Notes: generated by a model not told the origin, from the letters alone. A stretch of DNA of 34,890 nucleotides from JBBIRM01 sp964517975 (GCA_964517975.1 CAZFDM010000155.1:1-34890); one strand, 5' to 3'; shown: positions 23,748 to 32,251, numbered from the stretch's first letter. Made by a program: numbers and translations.

Positions 23748-23905
23748 AATTACTTCTATTCTCCATAATCCCCGTATAACCATTAGAGATAACGATAAAG
23801 TTCGGTATCTTCCATGGCTCCAGTCCTCTTGGATGCCATCGTACCCTAATTCATCACCCACTTAAAAGTCTGATGGACCTCCTTTTCTTGATTTTCCATC
23901 AAATC

Positions 23906-24715
23906 CTAAAAAATTAATTCAGTTTTATTTTCCTTACAATTGCAATCTCTTAGTCGACTTTCAAATTCTTTAATATCGTTTGGAGAGACTTTTGTGATAA
24001 TCTGACGATAGAGGTGGTAAAGCCCTAAAATATGGTTTTTTGTTCTCTCAAAGGCTTCCTTTTCATTCTTCGAGATGATAGAGTCCAAGATATATCGATG
24101 TGCATCAATATTTTTCAATATATCTGTTTTACTAAGCTTCGTTTTGGTCATCTCGACCAACACGGTTGAATAGACCTGTGTGATCGACTCAGAAATAAAG
24201 ATGATGATGGGATTTTGGGTGACCTTAGAGACCTCAATATGGAAACGGATGTTGATCAAACGGGCTTCCTTGCTTGAAGTTTCCATGGCCATTTTTGCTT
24301 TCTCAAGTAATCCGTTTAGAATTTCTATATCTTTATCTGTCCTGCAAATGGCTGCAATTCTTGCTGCCTCGGGTTCAATATATAGGCGTGCCTCTATGAG
24401 ATGAACAAAGTTAACTATTCCAAATTTAATTAAGTTTTGGAAATTCTCAGTGATTGGACTCGGATTGATCTCGGCTACGTAAGCGCCAGCATTGACACCT
24501 CTTTTAACAAAAATCAAACCACTACTCTGTAAGTTCATCAAAGCTTCACGGATTGTACTCCGACTGACATTGAATTGGTCCATGAGCTCTCTTTCCGATG
24601 GCAATTTCTCAAGGGGCTTATAAATTCGGGAGGCAATTGCTTTTTTGATTTCCTTCTCTATTTGCTGAGATAAAGAAGCTTTTTTGATTGCCTTAAAAGA
24701 ATACATATTCATCAT
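23906..24715 (-). CDS. FadR-subfamily GntR transcriptional regulator
   Basis: 269 residues. The N-terminal winged helix has LPSERELMDQFNVSRSTIREALMNLQSSGLI (about residues 38-68), the GntR recognition-helix signature. The C-terminal FCD effector domain includes IEARLYIEPEAARIAA and FHIEVSKVTQNPIIIF, with the conserved Asp/His positions that often bind a metal and a carboxylate effector. It heads the minus-strand uptake/oxidation unit and lies divergent to the selenoprotein gene, so it probably controls one or both. Three closely spaced ATGs are available at the start and no clear ribosome-binding site chooses between them. Confidence 0.9.
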   Translation of the reverse strand: MMNMYSFKAIKKASLSQQIEKEIKKAIASRIYKPLEKLPSERELMDQFNVSRSTIREALMNLQSSGLIFVKRGVNAGAYVAEINPSPITENFQNLIKFGIVNFVHLIEARLYIEPEAARIAAICRTDKDIEILNGLLEKAKMAMETSSKEARLINIRFHIEVSKVTQNPIIIFISESITQVYSTVLVEMTKTKLSKTDILKNIDAHRYILDSIISKNEKEAFERTKNHILGLYHLYRQIITKVSPNDIKEFESRLRDCNCKENKTELIF

Positions 24716-24743
24716 TGAGGTACTATCAATTATAATTTAAAAA

Positions 24744-24765
24744 ATCTGGTCTGACTTCATACCAG
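24744..24765. promoter_or_regulatory. Candidate GntR/FadR operator palindrome in the divergent promoter region
   Basis: CTGGT (24746-24750) and ACCAG (24761-24765) form an inverted repeat. The left part, ATCTGGTCTGAC, resembles the left half of the E. coli FadR consensus (AxCTGGTCxGAC). It lies 29 bases upstream of the regulator start and faces the divergent selenoprotein gene. Autoregulation is the simplest reading. Confidence 0.45.
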
Positions 24766-24909
24766 TTTACTAATTTTTTTTTAAAAGTCAAGCTTTTTTT
24801 AATTTAAGAAGCAGCTTCTTGACAATGCTTCCCTTTTTTATTAGGAATAGAAATGATTACAAAATTAAGGACAAAAAAGGGATAAAACCATCTTTTCATT
24901 GAGGAAACT

Positions 24910-25410
24910 ATGAAAAAAGAAGTGAATCTTTTAGAAGAAGTATTTGAATTGGCACTCCAATATGACATGGATTATTTTGGGTGAAGCCAATCCGTTCTTG
25001 CGGCTTTGCAAGAGAAATTGGGAATTGGAAATAAGGAAGTTTTTAAATCCGCAAGTGCTTTGGCAGGTGGTGTTGCTCGCCAAGGTGAGACTTGTGGTGC
25101 CTTATTAGGCTCTATTATGGCAATCGGTGTAGAGGTGGGACGCGAAAAACTTGAAGATAAGGAGCAGTATCAGAAGGCCATGGAACCCGCCATGGAAATG
25201 TATGGAAAATTTAAAAAGCAAGTCGGGCATACCTTATGTCAAGAAATTCATCGAATTCGGTTTGGTAGGGTCTATCGGATGTATATTCCAGAGGAAAGAG
25301 ACGCCTTCCACAATATGGGTGGCCATAGCCGGAAGGGATGTCCAGAAGTATGTGGGATTGCTGCCAAAATCGCTTCTGAGATTATCCTAAAACTCCGAAA
25401 GAGAAAATAG
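24910..25410 (+). CDS. C_GCAxxG_C_C family redox protein, probable selenoprotein (UGA = Sec25)
   Basis: 166 residues if the in-frame TGA at 24982-24984 is read as selenocysteine. The family normally begins with a GxxCSQ/AQ motif; here the sequence is DYFG-U-SQSVLAAL, so Sec25 replaces the first conserved Cys. The remaining family residues follow: ETCGALLG (Cys62), Cys110 in GHTLCQEI, and CPEVC (Cys144, Cys148). The ATG at 24910 has GAGG five bases upstream, and the 24 codons before TGA fit the family N terminus. A SECIS-like hairpin stands directly after the TGA. Treated as a plain stop, the gene would lose its N-terminal redox residue. The biochemical role of the family is unknown, likely redox. 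I recall that some relatives are annotated as '(seleno)protein'. A GntR-type regulator lies upstream and a methyltransferase downstream. Confidence 0.85.
24982..25014 (+). promoter_or_regulatory. Candidate bacterial SECIS hairpin after the UGA codon
   Basis: UGA (24982-24984) is followed after 10 bases by a stem UUCUUGC (24995-25001) pairing with GCAAGAG (25008-25014), seven pairs including one G-U. The apical loop is GGCUUU. The loop starts 17 bases after UGA and its first two bases are G, both features expected of bacterial SECIS elements recognised by SelB. Confidence 0.7.
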
Positions 25411-25438
25411 CCAAAGCACATTAGACGGATAAAATCAT

Positions 25439-26476
25439 ATGAATTCTTACGAAAGAATAATGGCTGTATTGAATGGGCAAAAACCTGATAGAATCCCAGT
25501 ATTTCCCCTCGTAAGAGAATGGTGTGTTCGCCAAGCAGGGTTCAAGGCTTACGAAGCAATTCTTGATGCGAGCAAGTATGCGTATTCCCAATACCTCTGT
25601 CTTAAGGAATTTGGCTATGATATGGTTCGAGACCTTGGAGGTATTCACTGCGAATCTGAAGCAATGGGTTCTAAGTTGAAGTTTCCAGAAGACGCTTTTC
25701 CATCTGTCGTTGATTTCGCTATTCAGGATTATAAAAAAGATCTTCCAAAACTTAAGATTCCCGATCCTAATAAAGATGGCCGTATGCCGGTTGTATTAGA
25801 AGGGATACATCGTCTAAAAGAAAAGTGTAAAGGAGAGGTTCCTGTACTGGGTTATCTTCAAGCACCATTTCGACATGCATCCATGCTTCGAGGTCCTGAG
25901 AAAATTTTGACTGATATCTATAAGACTCCTAAATATGTAAAAGACCTTTTAGAACTTTGTGTGTACACTCAAATTACTTGGGGAAAAGCTCTAATTCAAG
26001 CAGGGGCAGATGTCCTTTTTATCTCTGATCCTATGTCATCCAGTGACATGATCTCTTCTAAAATATGGATGACTTTTGCCCAGCCATATACAACTAAGGT
26101 TGTTTCCGAAATTAAGAAGTTAGGTGTTAAAATGATTATGCATATATGCGGTGATACCACTGACCGATTGGAAGGAATGGTAGCTACAGGGGTGGACTGT
26201 TTAAGTTTGGATAGTAAGGTCAATATGAGTGAAGCGCGGAATGTTCTGGGAGATAATATCTGTTTAATGGGCAACTTAGACCCAACCAGTATTTTAGTAT
26301 TTGGAACCCCAGAGGATGTGGAGAAAGAAAGTAATCATCTTATGACTTCTGGACCTGGGAAGAAAGGCAATTATATTCTTTCTTCCGGTTGTACAGTACC
26401 GATCAATGCACCACCTGAAAACATCCATGCAATGGTCAAAGCGGCGAAAAAGTTTAGGTTGAGTATTTTAGATTAA
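25439..26476 (+). CDS. Uroporphyrinogen decarboxylase-family methyltransferase (MtaA/MtbA-like)
   Basis: 345 residues of UroD-fold protein. It opens with MNSYERIMAVLNGQKPDRIPVFP, the usual start of the corrinoid-dependent branch. The zinc ligands expected for methyltransferases are present: His and Cys in MHICGDTTD near residue 235 and Cys in SSGCTVPINAPPENI near 320. The heme-pathway UroD does not carry this zinc motif. Its function is probably methyl transfer between a corrinoid protein and a thiol acceptor, but no corrinoid protein or activator lies nearby. It starts 28 bases after the probable selenoprotein gene and is likely co-transcribed with it. No good ribosome-binding site is visible. 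Confidence 0.82.
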   Translation: MNSYERIMAVLNGQKPDRIPVFPLVREWCVRQAGFKAYEAILDASKYAYSQYLCLKEFGYDMVRDLGGIHCESEAMGSKLKFPEDAFPSVVDFAIQDYKKDLPKLKIPDPNKDGRMPVVLEGIHRLKEKCKGEVPVLGYLQAPFRHASMLRGPEKILTDIYKTPKYVKDLLELCVYTQITWGKALIQAGADVLFISDPMSSSDMISSKIWMTFAQPYTTKVVSEIKKLGVKMIMHICGDTTDRLEGMVATGVDCLSLDSKVNMSEARNVLGDNICLMGNLDPTSILVFGTPEDVEKESNHLMTSGPGKKGNYILSSGCTVPINAPPENIHAMVKAAKKFRLSILD

Positions 26477-26594
26477 AATCGCACTTCTTAAAGAAAGTAT
26501 TTTTATTCTGAATCCGGCGTGAAAATTATAAAATCTTTATTTTATCAATCTTTTTTATATCATATTCAAACACATCCTTATAAAAGGAATTAAC

Positions 26595-26634
26595 CTGGTA
26601 ATTTTAAAGTGGGTCTATTCTTGGCTTTTACCAG
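26595..26634 (+). promoter_or_regulatory. CTGGTAA/TTACCAG inverted repeat just upstream of a Rossmann protein gene
   Basis: CTGGTAA (26595-26601) and TTACCAG (26628-26634) are perfect inverted repeats ending nine bases before ATG 26644. It could be an RNA hairpin in the leader or a protein-binding site. The CTGGT/ACCAG core resembles the site near the GntR-type regulator, but the spacing is very different. Confidence 0.35.
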
Positions 26635-26643
26635 TTCACGGAA

Positions 26644-27303
26644 ATGAGTAAAATGAAACCCACTTCCTATCTAATTATTGGGTGTGGCCATTTTGGAAGG
26701 AGTGCTACAGAAAAACTCCTTAAAAAAGACGGCCTTTCAAGCATTATCGTTGTTGATAAAAATAAAAAAGCCCTTCAAAAAGTTTCTGGCCTCCCTGTTC
26801 AAACTGTGGTTTTTGATGGAACGCTCTTCCTCACCCATTTCCTATCCGAGGGGCATCAAACGGATTACATTATCCCTGCGGTTCCCTTTCATCTTGCCTT
26901 TGAATTCATTCTCTCTCAACTAAAACCTTTGGGTTGGAAAAAAGGGAAAGTCCCTCTCCTTTCCGGTTTTCCCACTCCTATAATGGGAAAAACAGGTGAT
27001 CTCTATTCAAGTCTTTCTGATTTCCTCTGCCCTGAAAACTGTCCAGAACCTGCTCACTATTGCACCGTCACAAAAAAAAGAAGACCGAAACCCCTCTACA
27101 AAATATTAAATGAGTTGAAGGGACCTTTTCAGTCAAGAGTCATTCGCAGTCATCAATTGGCCCCTGGAGTGGGTGGGTTTAAAACAAAAGATTTACTTGA
27201 TTTGCTACAGGAGATTAGAAAAAAGAAGACCACGGGTCAACACATCCTTATTAGCACAGCCTCCCGATGTCATGGGGTTACGTCCATGCTTTCATTCAAT
27301 TAA
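26644..27303 (+). CDS. Rossmann-fold protein with a Cys cluster, function unknown
   Basis: 219 residues. The N terminus YLIIGCGHFGRSATEKLL is a dinucleotide-binding motif of the TrkA-N type, followed by VVDKNKKAL, where an acidic residue ends beta-2. The middle carries LCPENCPEPAHYC, a tight three-Cys group that could hold metal or an Fe-S cluster. The C-terminal part has VIRSHQLAPGVGGF and ISTASRCHGVTSML, which look conserved in type but which I cannot assign. It lacks a TrkA-C domain, so a K+ channel regulator is unlikely. It converges with the next gene at a distance of 10 bases. Confidence 0.7.
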   Translation: MSKMKPTSYLIIGCGHFGRSATEKLLKKDGLSSIIVVDKNKKALQKVSGLPVQTVVFDGTLFLTHFLSEGHQTDYIIPAVPFHLAFEFILSQLKPLGWKKGKVPLLSGFPTPIMGKTGDLYSSLSDFLCPENCPEPAHYCTVTKKRRPKPLYKILNELKGPFQSRVIRSHQLAPGVGGFKTKDLLDLLQEIRKKKTTGQHILISTASRCHGVTSMLSFN

Positions 27304-27313
27304 CCCAAATGGT

Positions 27314-27622
27314 TTACCTCACATACCGCCAGTAACCTGGCACCCAAACTCTTTCCCAACCATAGGGTGTCCACCTTTCCTCCCAATGTCCTGGAACCCA
27401 TTCCCGGTATCCATACTCATAAGGAGGTTCATAATATTGAGGAGGAGGTGGTGGTGGATAATACCCCCTAAAATAAACCAGTGGAGGGGGAGGTAAAATA
27501 ATGGGTGGACCAATTACGATACCAAAACCTCCCCGTGGTGGGTATCGATGCCAGGCGTAAGCCGATCCGGAAATAATCAAAATTATTAATAAAACAATAC
27601 TAAGGATTAAAGTCTTTCTCAT
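27314..27622 (-). CDS. Small exported proline/tyrosine-rich protein with WxxGxW repeats
   Basis: 102 residues. The first 23 form a signal peptide (MRKTLILSIVLLIILIISGSAYA). The mature part is rich in Pro, Tyr and Gly, with a proline tract near residue 45. It ends with two WxxGxW units, WVPGHWEERW and WVPGYWRYVR. Proteins of this repeat family are exported and of unknown function, possibly attached to the envelope. A good AAGGAGG-type site precedes the start. It appears monocistronic. Confidence 0.8.
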   Translation of the reverse strand: MRKTLILSIVLLIILIISGSAYAWHRYPPRGGFGIVIGPPIILPPPPLVYFRGYYPPPPPPQYYEPPYEYGYREWVPGHWEERWTPYGWERVWVPGYWRYVR

Positions 27623-27727
27623 CTTCCTTCCCTCCTTAATTAAAATCCCATTTCATTTAGACGGAGGATTCAAAATTTTATTCACCCTCATTTTCTCCCC
27701 AATAATTTTTTGTAACATATCCAAATC

Positions 27728-27922
27728 TCAATCTTTGACAAACTTGAAGCAATCCTCTCTAAAGCAACACTGAAATTGATCGCAATAGTCTTTTGCTGTC
27801 CCAAAGCAATCAAAATTGCCTTCTGCTCGCTGAATCCTCCTGATTAACTCAGTTTTAGAGATTCCAAAGGTACTCCTTAACCCCAGCTCTTTTGCCCTCT
27901 GCCTGATTTCCTGCATTTTCAT
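27728..27922 (-). CDS. Small SAP-domain-like protein with a Cys-rich tail
   Basis: 64 residues from ATG 27922. AGGAG lies eight bases upstream; a longer TTG-initiated version would overlap that site. The first half, MQEIRQRAKELGLRSTFGISKTELIRRIQRAEG, matches the helix-extended-helix of SAP-type nucleic-acid-binding domains. The C-terminal half has five Cys residues (FDCFGTAKDYCDQFQCCFREDC), possibly a small metal site. This arrangement is typical of small deltaproteobacterial proteins of unknown role. Confidence 0.75.
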   Translation of the reverse strand: MKMQEIRQRAKELGLRSTFGISKTELIRRIQRAEGNFDCFGTAKDYCDQFQCCFREDCFKFVKD

Positions 27923-28087
27923 CTTTTCTTCTCCTCTCAAACAAATCTTATATAAATTGTTTTATGATTCTCTCCTTTTGTCAACCCCATTCAGTCCATC
28001 CCTCTTTCCAAGGGGAGAGAGAAAAAATGAGGTTTATATCTTATACCCTAAGAGGGTTTATGAGATTATAAGGATCAAAAAAAATTA

Positions 28088-29389
28088 TTATCGCATTAGA
28101 ACGGATGGGAGGAAAAGGGCAATCTGAGGGAATAGGAATAGGAAAAAGGCACAGAAAATCAAAGCAATTAAAAAAGGAGTTACTCCTCTATAAATAACGC
28201 CAAAGGGAATTTTGGTGATATTTTTGACCACAAAGACGTTGATGGCCACTGGAGGAATAAGACATCCAATCATAACAAAAATATGAAGGATGACTCCAAA
28301 CCATATGGGATCATAACCCAACTTGATCACGACCGGAAAGAAGATGGGGGTAGCCAGGACCATAAAGGCAAGGTCATCGATAAAAGATCCTCCGATTTCG
28401 TAAATAATTAAGATGAAAATCATAATGAGAAAATGGGGATATTGTAGTCCTACGATCCAATCAGCAGCGAGCATGGGGATCTTTGTTACTACAAGGAAAT
28501 GGCCAAAGATGGTTGATCCTGCAATTAGGACTAAAACCATACAGGCAGTTCGGAGGGCCTCTGCAACCGATTTGAGAAACCCTTTAAAATTAATATCTCT
28601 TTTTGCAATAGAGATAAGAAGGACCGCAAAAGTACCAATACTTCCTGCTTCCGTGGGTGTAAAGAATCCCCAGGTAAGACCCCCTATGACGACAATAAAA
28701 ATGATGATAGGCCAAATCACATCCTTCAGTGAGATGATTCTCTCCTTCCAATTCGACTTCTCACCTTTGGGCCCCAGACTGGGATTCAACCTACACCAGC
28801 CGTAGACTATGGAAAATAAAAACAGGGTAATGATTAACCCAGGAAAGACCGCTGCTAAAAAAAGCCTACCGATCGATTGTTCAGTGATAATCCCATAGAC
28901 AATCAGGGTAACACTAGGGGGAATAAGACTTCCGAGGGTTCCAACAGAGGCAACAATTCCTGTTGAAAGTTTCTTCTCATATCCATATCGGTCCATTTCA
29001 GGAACAGCCACACTGGCAAAGGTTGCCGCCGTGGCTGGAGAGGACCCAGTAATGGCTCCAAAGGCAGCAGCCCCTCCTACGGTTGCCATGGCCAATCCAC
29101 CTGGAATATGGCCGAAAAACTTATAGGAGGTGTTGTATAACCTTCTTGCAATCCCAGCATTAAAGGCAATCTGACCCATAAGAATAAAGAGAGGGATTAC
29201 GGTAAACCCATAGGTTGCAAAGACATCAAAAACATCCTTTGCCAGTAGGTTTAATGCCGCCTTTGTTGATACAATGTAACTAAACCCTAAAAATCCAACA
29301 ATGGCCATGGCAAAACCTAATTCAATTCCTGTTAGGAATAGGGCTAATACTACGGCTAAACCGAGGATTCCAACCGAAACCTCACTCAT
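28088..29389 (-). CDS. dctM: TRAP transporter large membrane subunit DctM
   Basis: 433 residues, almost entirely hydrophobic, with around twelve membrane segments as expected. Diagnostic stretches are the N-terminal TGIELGFAMAIVGFLGF, AATVGGAAAFGAITGSSPATAATFASVAVPEMDRYGY and LIPPSVTLIVYGIITEQSIGRLF, the last being the usual DctM 'GxLIPPSxxxixYG' signature. It works with DctQ and the DctP binding protein to import a carboxylate using the Na+ gradient. Its start overlaps the dctQ stop by eight bases, so the two are translationally coupled. Confidence 0.95.
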   Translation of the reverse strand: MSEVSVGILGLAVVLALFLTGIELGFAMAIVGFLGFSYIVSTKAALNLLAKDVFDVFATYGFTVIPLFILMGQIAFNAGIARRLYNTSYKFFGHIPGGLAMATVGGAAAFGAITGSSPATAATFASVAVPEMDRYGYEKKLSTGIVASVGTLGSLIPPSVTLIVYGIITEQSIGRLFLAAVFPGLIITLFLFSIVYGWCRLNPSLGPKGEKSNWKERIISLKDVIWPIIIFIVVIGGLTWGFFTPTEAGSIGTFAVLLISIAKRDINFKGFLKSVAEALRTACMVLVLIAGSTIFGHFLVVTKIPMLAADWIVGLQYPHFLIMIFILIIYEIGGSFIDDLAFMVLATPIFFPVVIKLGYDPIWFGVILHIFVMIGCLIPPVAINVFVVKNITKIPFGVIYRGVTPFLIALIFCAFFLFLFPQIALFLPSVLMR

Positions 29390-29864
29390 ATTCTCCCCCC
29401 AAGATCTTCAAAATATCAGAGAAGAGAACCAGACACTGGATGAAACAACAGATTCCCACTCCATAGGCAACCGGATAGAAAGGCATCTGTAAGGTAAGTG
29501 ATACTTCTCCAGATTTATAAAGATCCATCCCGTATAAGAATAAATTCCAACCGATCATTAAAAAGAGCCAAATAACAAGAAGCCGGGTAGCGATATTAAA
29601 AATATTTCTAAGCCCCCGAGAGAATCTACCAATAAAAAAATCGACAAAGATATGGCCCCTTAACCAGGAGGTATAGGGAAGGGCAAACCCAATCACTACA
29701 GCCCCTGAAAAAGCCACCAGTTCATAAGTGCCAACAATGGGCCTTCTCATAAATCTTAAAATGACATCTGAGACTGTTAGTAACATCATAAAAGTGAGTG
29801 CGATCCCCGCAATGATATTAAGAAAACGGCTGAGCCTAAAAATCTGATTCAGGAATCCTTTCAT
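29382..29864 (-). CDS. dctQ: TRAP transporter small membrane subunit DctQ
   Basis: 160 residues with four predicted membrane segments, the size and shape of DctQ. The motif DVILRFMRRPIVGTYELVAFSGAVVIGFALPY is typical of the family. The start at 29864 is preferred because GAGGGA lies six bases upstream; an earlier TTG-type start near 29900 would sit in the terminator hairpin between dctP and dctQ. It overlaps dctM by eight bases. Confidence 0.92.
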   Translation of the reverse strand: MKGFLNQIFRLSRFLNIIAGIALTFMMLLTVSDVILRFMRRPIVGTYELVAFSGAVVIGFALPYTSWLRGHIFVDFFIGRFSRGLRNIFNIATRLLVIWLFLMIGWNLFLYGMDLYKSGEVSLTLQMPFYPVAYGVGICCFIQCLVLFSDILKILGGEYE

Positions 29865-29899
29865 GAACAGTCCCTCGCTTAAACTTCTCCTGAGAAACA

Positions 29900-29941
29900 A
29901 AAAAGGGGAAGGAAGGATAAAAACCTCCCTTCCCCTTTTTC
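29900..29941. terminator. Terminator-like hairpin between dctP and dctQ
   Basis: AAAAGGGGAAGG and CCTTCCCCTTTTT-type arms form a long hairpin with T-rich ends on both strands. It sits directly after the dctP stop (dctP is read first). Partial termination here would make more binding protein than membrane protein, a common arrangement in transporter operons. Confidence 0.75.
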
Positions 29942-29948
29942 ATCATTT

Positions 29949-30965
29949 TTATTTCTGATATTTATAGATTGTTTGTAGGTAGAAACTTAGAACCTCTTCT
30001 CCAGGTAATCCTTTTTCTCTCATACTCTTTTTATAATCATTGAGAATGGGTCGAACCGCCTTTTCCCATCTTTGATCTTCCTCTGGGGAAAGGGTGATGA
30101 TCTTGTTTCCACGGGCTATAGTGTAATCTCTTCCTGCTTTATCGATTTCATCCCAAACCTTTCCCTGTTTCTCGATGTACTCCTCATTGATCTGCTCAAT
30201 TGTCTTTTGGACATCAGGGGGTAATGAATTCCACTTATCTTTATTCATGACAACAAACATCCCTGTGCTGTATGAAGAACCAAAATTTTCAATGGTGTAT
30301 TTCACCACTTCTCCCCATTTCCAACCTTGAAGGGCTTCTTGAGGAGCCATAGACCCATCGACAACTCCTCTGCTTAATGCATCATAGGTTTCACCCATGG
30401 GCATGGCGACAGGAGTTGCACCCAAAGCGGCAACAATCTTGGCCGCCATTCCTGTGCAACGGATCTTCATCCCTTTCAGATCCTCTAGCTTATTCACAGG
30501 CTTCTTCGTGTGGAGAATTCCTGGCCCGTGACCATGGAGATACATCACCTTTACTTCATCGAACTCTTTGGGTTTGAATTTTCTAAAATATTCATTAATC
30601 ACCTTTGTGGCTACCAAACCTGTCTTAATCCCTAAAGGCAAGTCCGAAACCTCTGTCAAAGGAAACTTCCCCCTGGTATAGGCCAGAACTGAAAATCCAA
30701 TATCAGAGATCCCTTTCACCACTCCATCATAACATTTATCTGCAGGGGTGAGTGTTCCTCCATAAAACATCGTAATCTGTACCTTCCCTCCAGTCCTTTT
30801 CTCAATCTCCTTTGCCCACTCTGTCGCCAGAATCGCATTCTTATGAGGGGCAGGGAAGAAGACGGAGTAGTTAAGTTTGATCTGGGCATGAATAGACGGA
30901 GTCACAATGGAAAAACCAATAACAAAAACAATTAAAGTCAACGCTAAAATCTTCCAATTCTTCAT
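29949..30965 (-). CDS. dctP: TRAP transporter solute-binding protein DctP
   Basis: 338 residues with a signal peptide of about 27 residues (cleavage near SIHAQ). The mature protein has the DctP-family blocks ATEWAKEIEKRTGGKVQITMF, the LEDLKGMKIRCTGM segment with the Arg that normally binds the substrate carboxylate, and GVVDGSMAPQEAL. It is periplasmic and delivers its ligand to DctQM. The ligand is probably a carboxylate or small acid but cannot be read from sequence. The 163-base region upstream shows no recognisable regulator site. Confidence 0.94.
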   Translation of the reverse strand: MKNWKILALTLIVFVIGFSIVTPSIHAQIKLNYSVFFPAPHKNAILATEWAKEIEKRTGGKVQITMFYGGTLTPADKCYDGVVKGISDIGFSVLAYTRGKFPLTEVSDLPLGIKTGLVATKVINEYFRKFKPKEFDEVKVMYLHGHGPGILHTKKPVNKLEDLKGMKIRCTGMAAKIVAALGATPVAMPMGETYDALSRGVVDGSMAPQEALQGWKWGEVVKYTIENFGSSYSTGMFVVMNKDKWNSLPPDVQKTIEQINEEYIEKQGKVWDEIDKAGRDYTIARGNKIITLSPEEDQRWEKAVRPILNDYKKSMREKGLPGEEVLSFYLQTIYKYQK

Positions 30966-31128
30966 TAATTATCCCTCCTTTCAAATTTTGACTATCCTTA
31001 CTTTCACTCAAAACCTTTTTATTCTCCACCTCCTTTCTTGATATAATTTAAAGTTAAAATTTATATATCGAGAAATGCCTCTTTAGTCTTAGAAATTTTT
31101 TAAAAATTACATTAATCATACCTTTTTG

Positions 31129-32211
31129 TCAAGGTAAATCTAATCCAAACCGCTTCAGAGCCTCACGAAAAGACTCTAAACGGGTATCAAGTTCTTCCCT
31201 TAACTTTGTTGGAAGCATCTTATTCTTTGGAAATTCCTCCTCAAGCCTGGAAAGGGTCGTCTGTAAAGTTTGTATTACCCCTTTCCAAAATTCTCTTAAT
31301 TCAACTTCTCCAGTAAACCGAATCTCCCCTTCTCGATATTCAAATTCACCTCCAAAGGGATCGAGAAATGGAAATTCTTCGGCTCTCTCTACCAGAGATT
31401 TCTTAAAAGCCCTACGAAAGGTTCCTCCTTTATGAATGAGACTATCTGCTATCTTCTCTAAATTGAAAAGGAGGTCTTGAAGTATAGAGATGACTTCCTC
31501 AAGGTCTTTACCACCCTTCCTGATCAATCTCTCTTCTTTTAAAACCTCTTTGGGAGCATCCTTAGTTGGCTCTTTGGGAAGTTCATTGGGAATCTCTTTC
31601 GATACTATTGGGGAGACTTCCCCAGGGGTCTTGTAAACGTTAAAGATTAACCCCTGTTTATTGGCACTTTCAACCAAGGTAGGGATCGACTTTCGGCCAA
31701 AAATCGAAGGGCCGGATTCCGGTGTGATAAACAACTCAATGGGCTCTCCCTCTTCAAGGAAAAGAACGCCTAAGGGACGATTCTCTTTAGTCAGAATCTC
31801 TATAAAACCATGATGACCTTCTTCTTTCAGTTTGATAAGGAGGCGATCCATTCGGGTAAAATCTGTGGAGAGCCCTTGGAAAACCATCTCGTACTGAAGA
31901 TTCTTTGCCACAATGGCCACCTGCTCGGGTTGGAATTGGTAGACCTGGAGGATCCCATCCTTCTGAGTTGAGAGACTCAAAAGCATCTCTAACGCCTCTT
32001 GCCCGGTGGTTCTCTTCGTTCCATCTTTATTCTTTACCTCCGCATTGATAACCTCTCCAGTTCTAATGAAGATCGCACCACTCTGATTAGGAAATTCTGC
32101 TTCTACCATTCCGCTAAAACCCTCCAGGTTAAGGGTAGAAATCAAAGCAGAAAGGTTGGTAAATGCAGTCAATAGGTTTTGATGTCTTACCTCTCCCCTT
32201 GGAAATATCAT
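31129..32211 (-). CDS. DUF4388-type signalling protein with two N-terminal repeats and a helical C terminus
   Basis: 360 residues, cytoplasmic. Two N-terminal segments look like DUF4388/PatA-type modules: LEGFSGMVEAEFPNQSGAIFIRTGEVINAEV (about residues 29-60) and GHHGFIEILTKENRPLGVLFLEEGEPIE (about 130-160). A Pro/Glu/Lys-rich linker (LPKEPTKDAPKEVLKEER) leads to a helical C-terminal domain of unknown type. In deltaproteobacteria such proteins often act with small Ras-like GTPases or response regulators, but neither is present here. It is the last gene of a four-gene minus-strand group. Confidence 0.6.
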   Translation of the reverse strand: MIFPRGEVRHQNLLTAFTNLSALISTLNLEGFSGMVEAEFPNQSGAIFIRTGEVINAEVKNKDGTKRTTGQEALEMLLSLSTQKDGILQVYQFQPEQVAIVAKNLQYEMVFQGLSTDFTRMDRLLIKLKEEGHHGFIEILTKENRPLGVLFLEEGEPIELFITPESGPSIFGRKSIPTLVESANKQGLIFNVYKTPGEVSPIVSKEIPNELPKEPTKDAPKEVLKEERLIRKGGKDLEEVISILQDLLFNLEKIADSLIHKGGTFRRAFKKSLVERAEEFPFLDPFGGEFEYREGEIRFTGEVELREFWKGVIQTLQTTLSRLEEEFPKNKMLPTKLREELDTRLESFREALKRFGLDLP

Positions 32212-32251
32212 CTCCTCACCCTCGATCTATTACACTTAAAACAAAAGCCCC

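Noticed and set aside
25006..25410. A shorter gene starting at TTG 25006, after the in-frame TGA
   Set aside because: It lacks a ribosome-binding site and removes the first conserved redox residue. The upstream ATG frame with TGA as Sec explains the sequence better.
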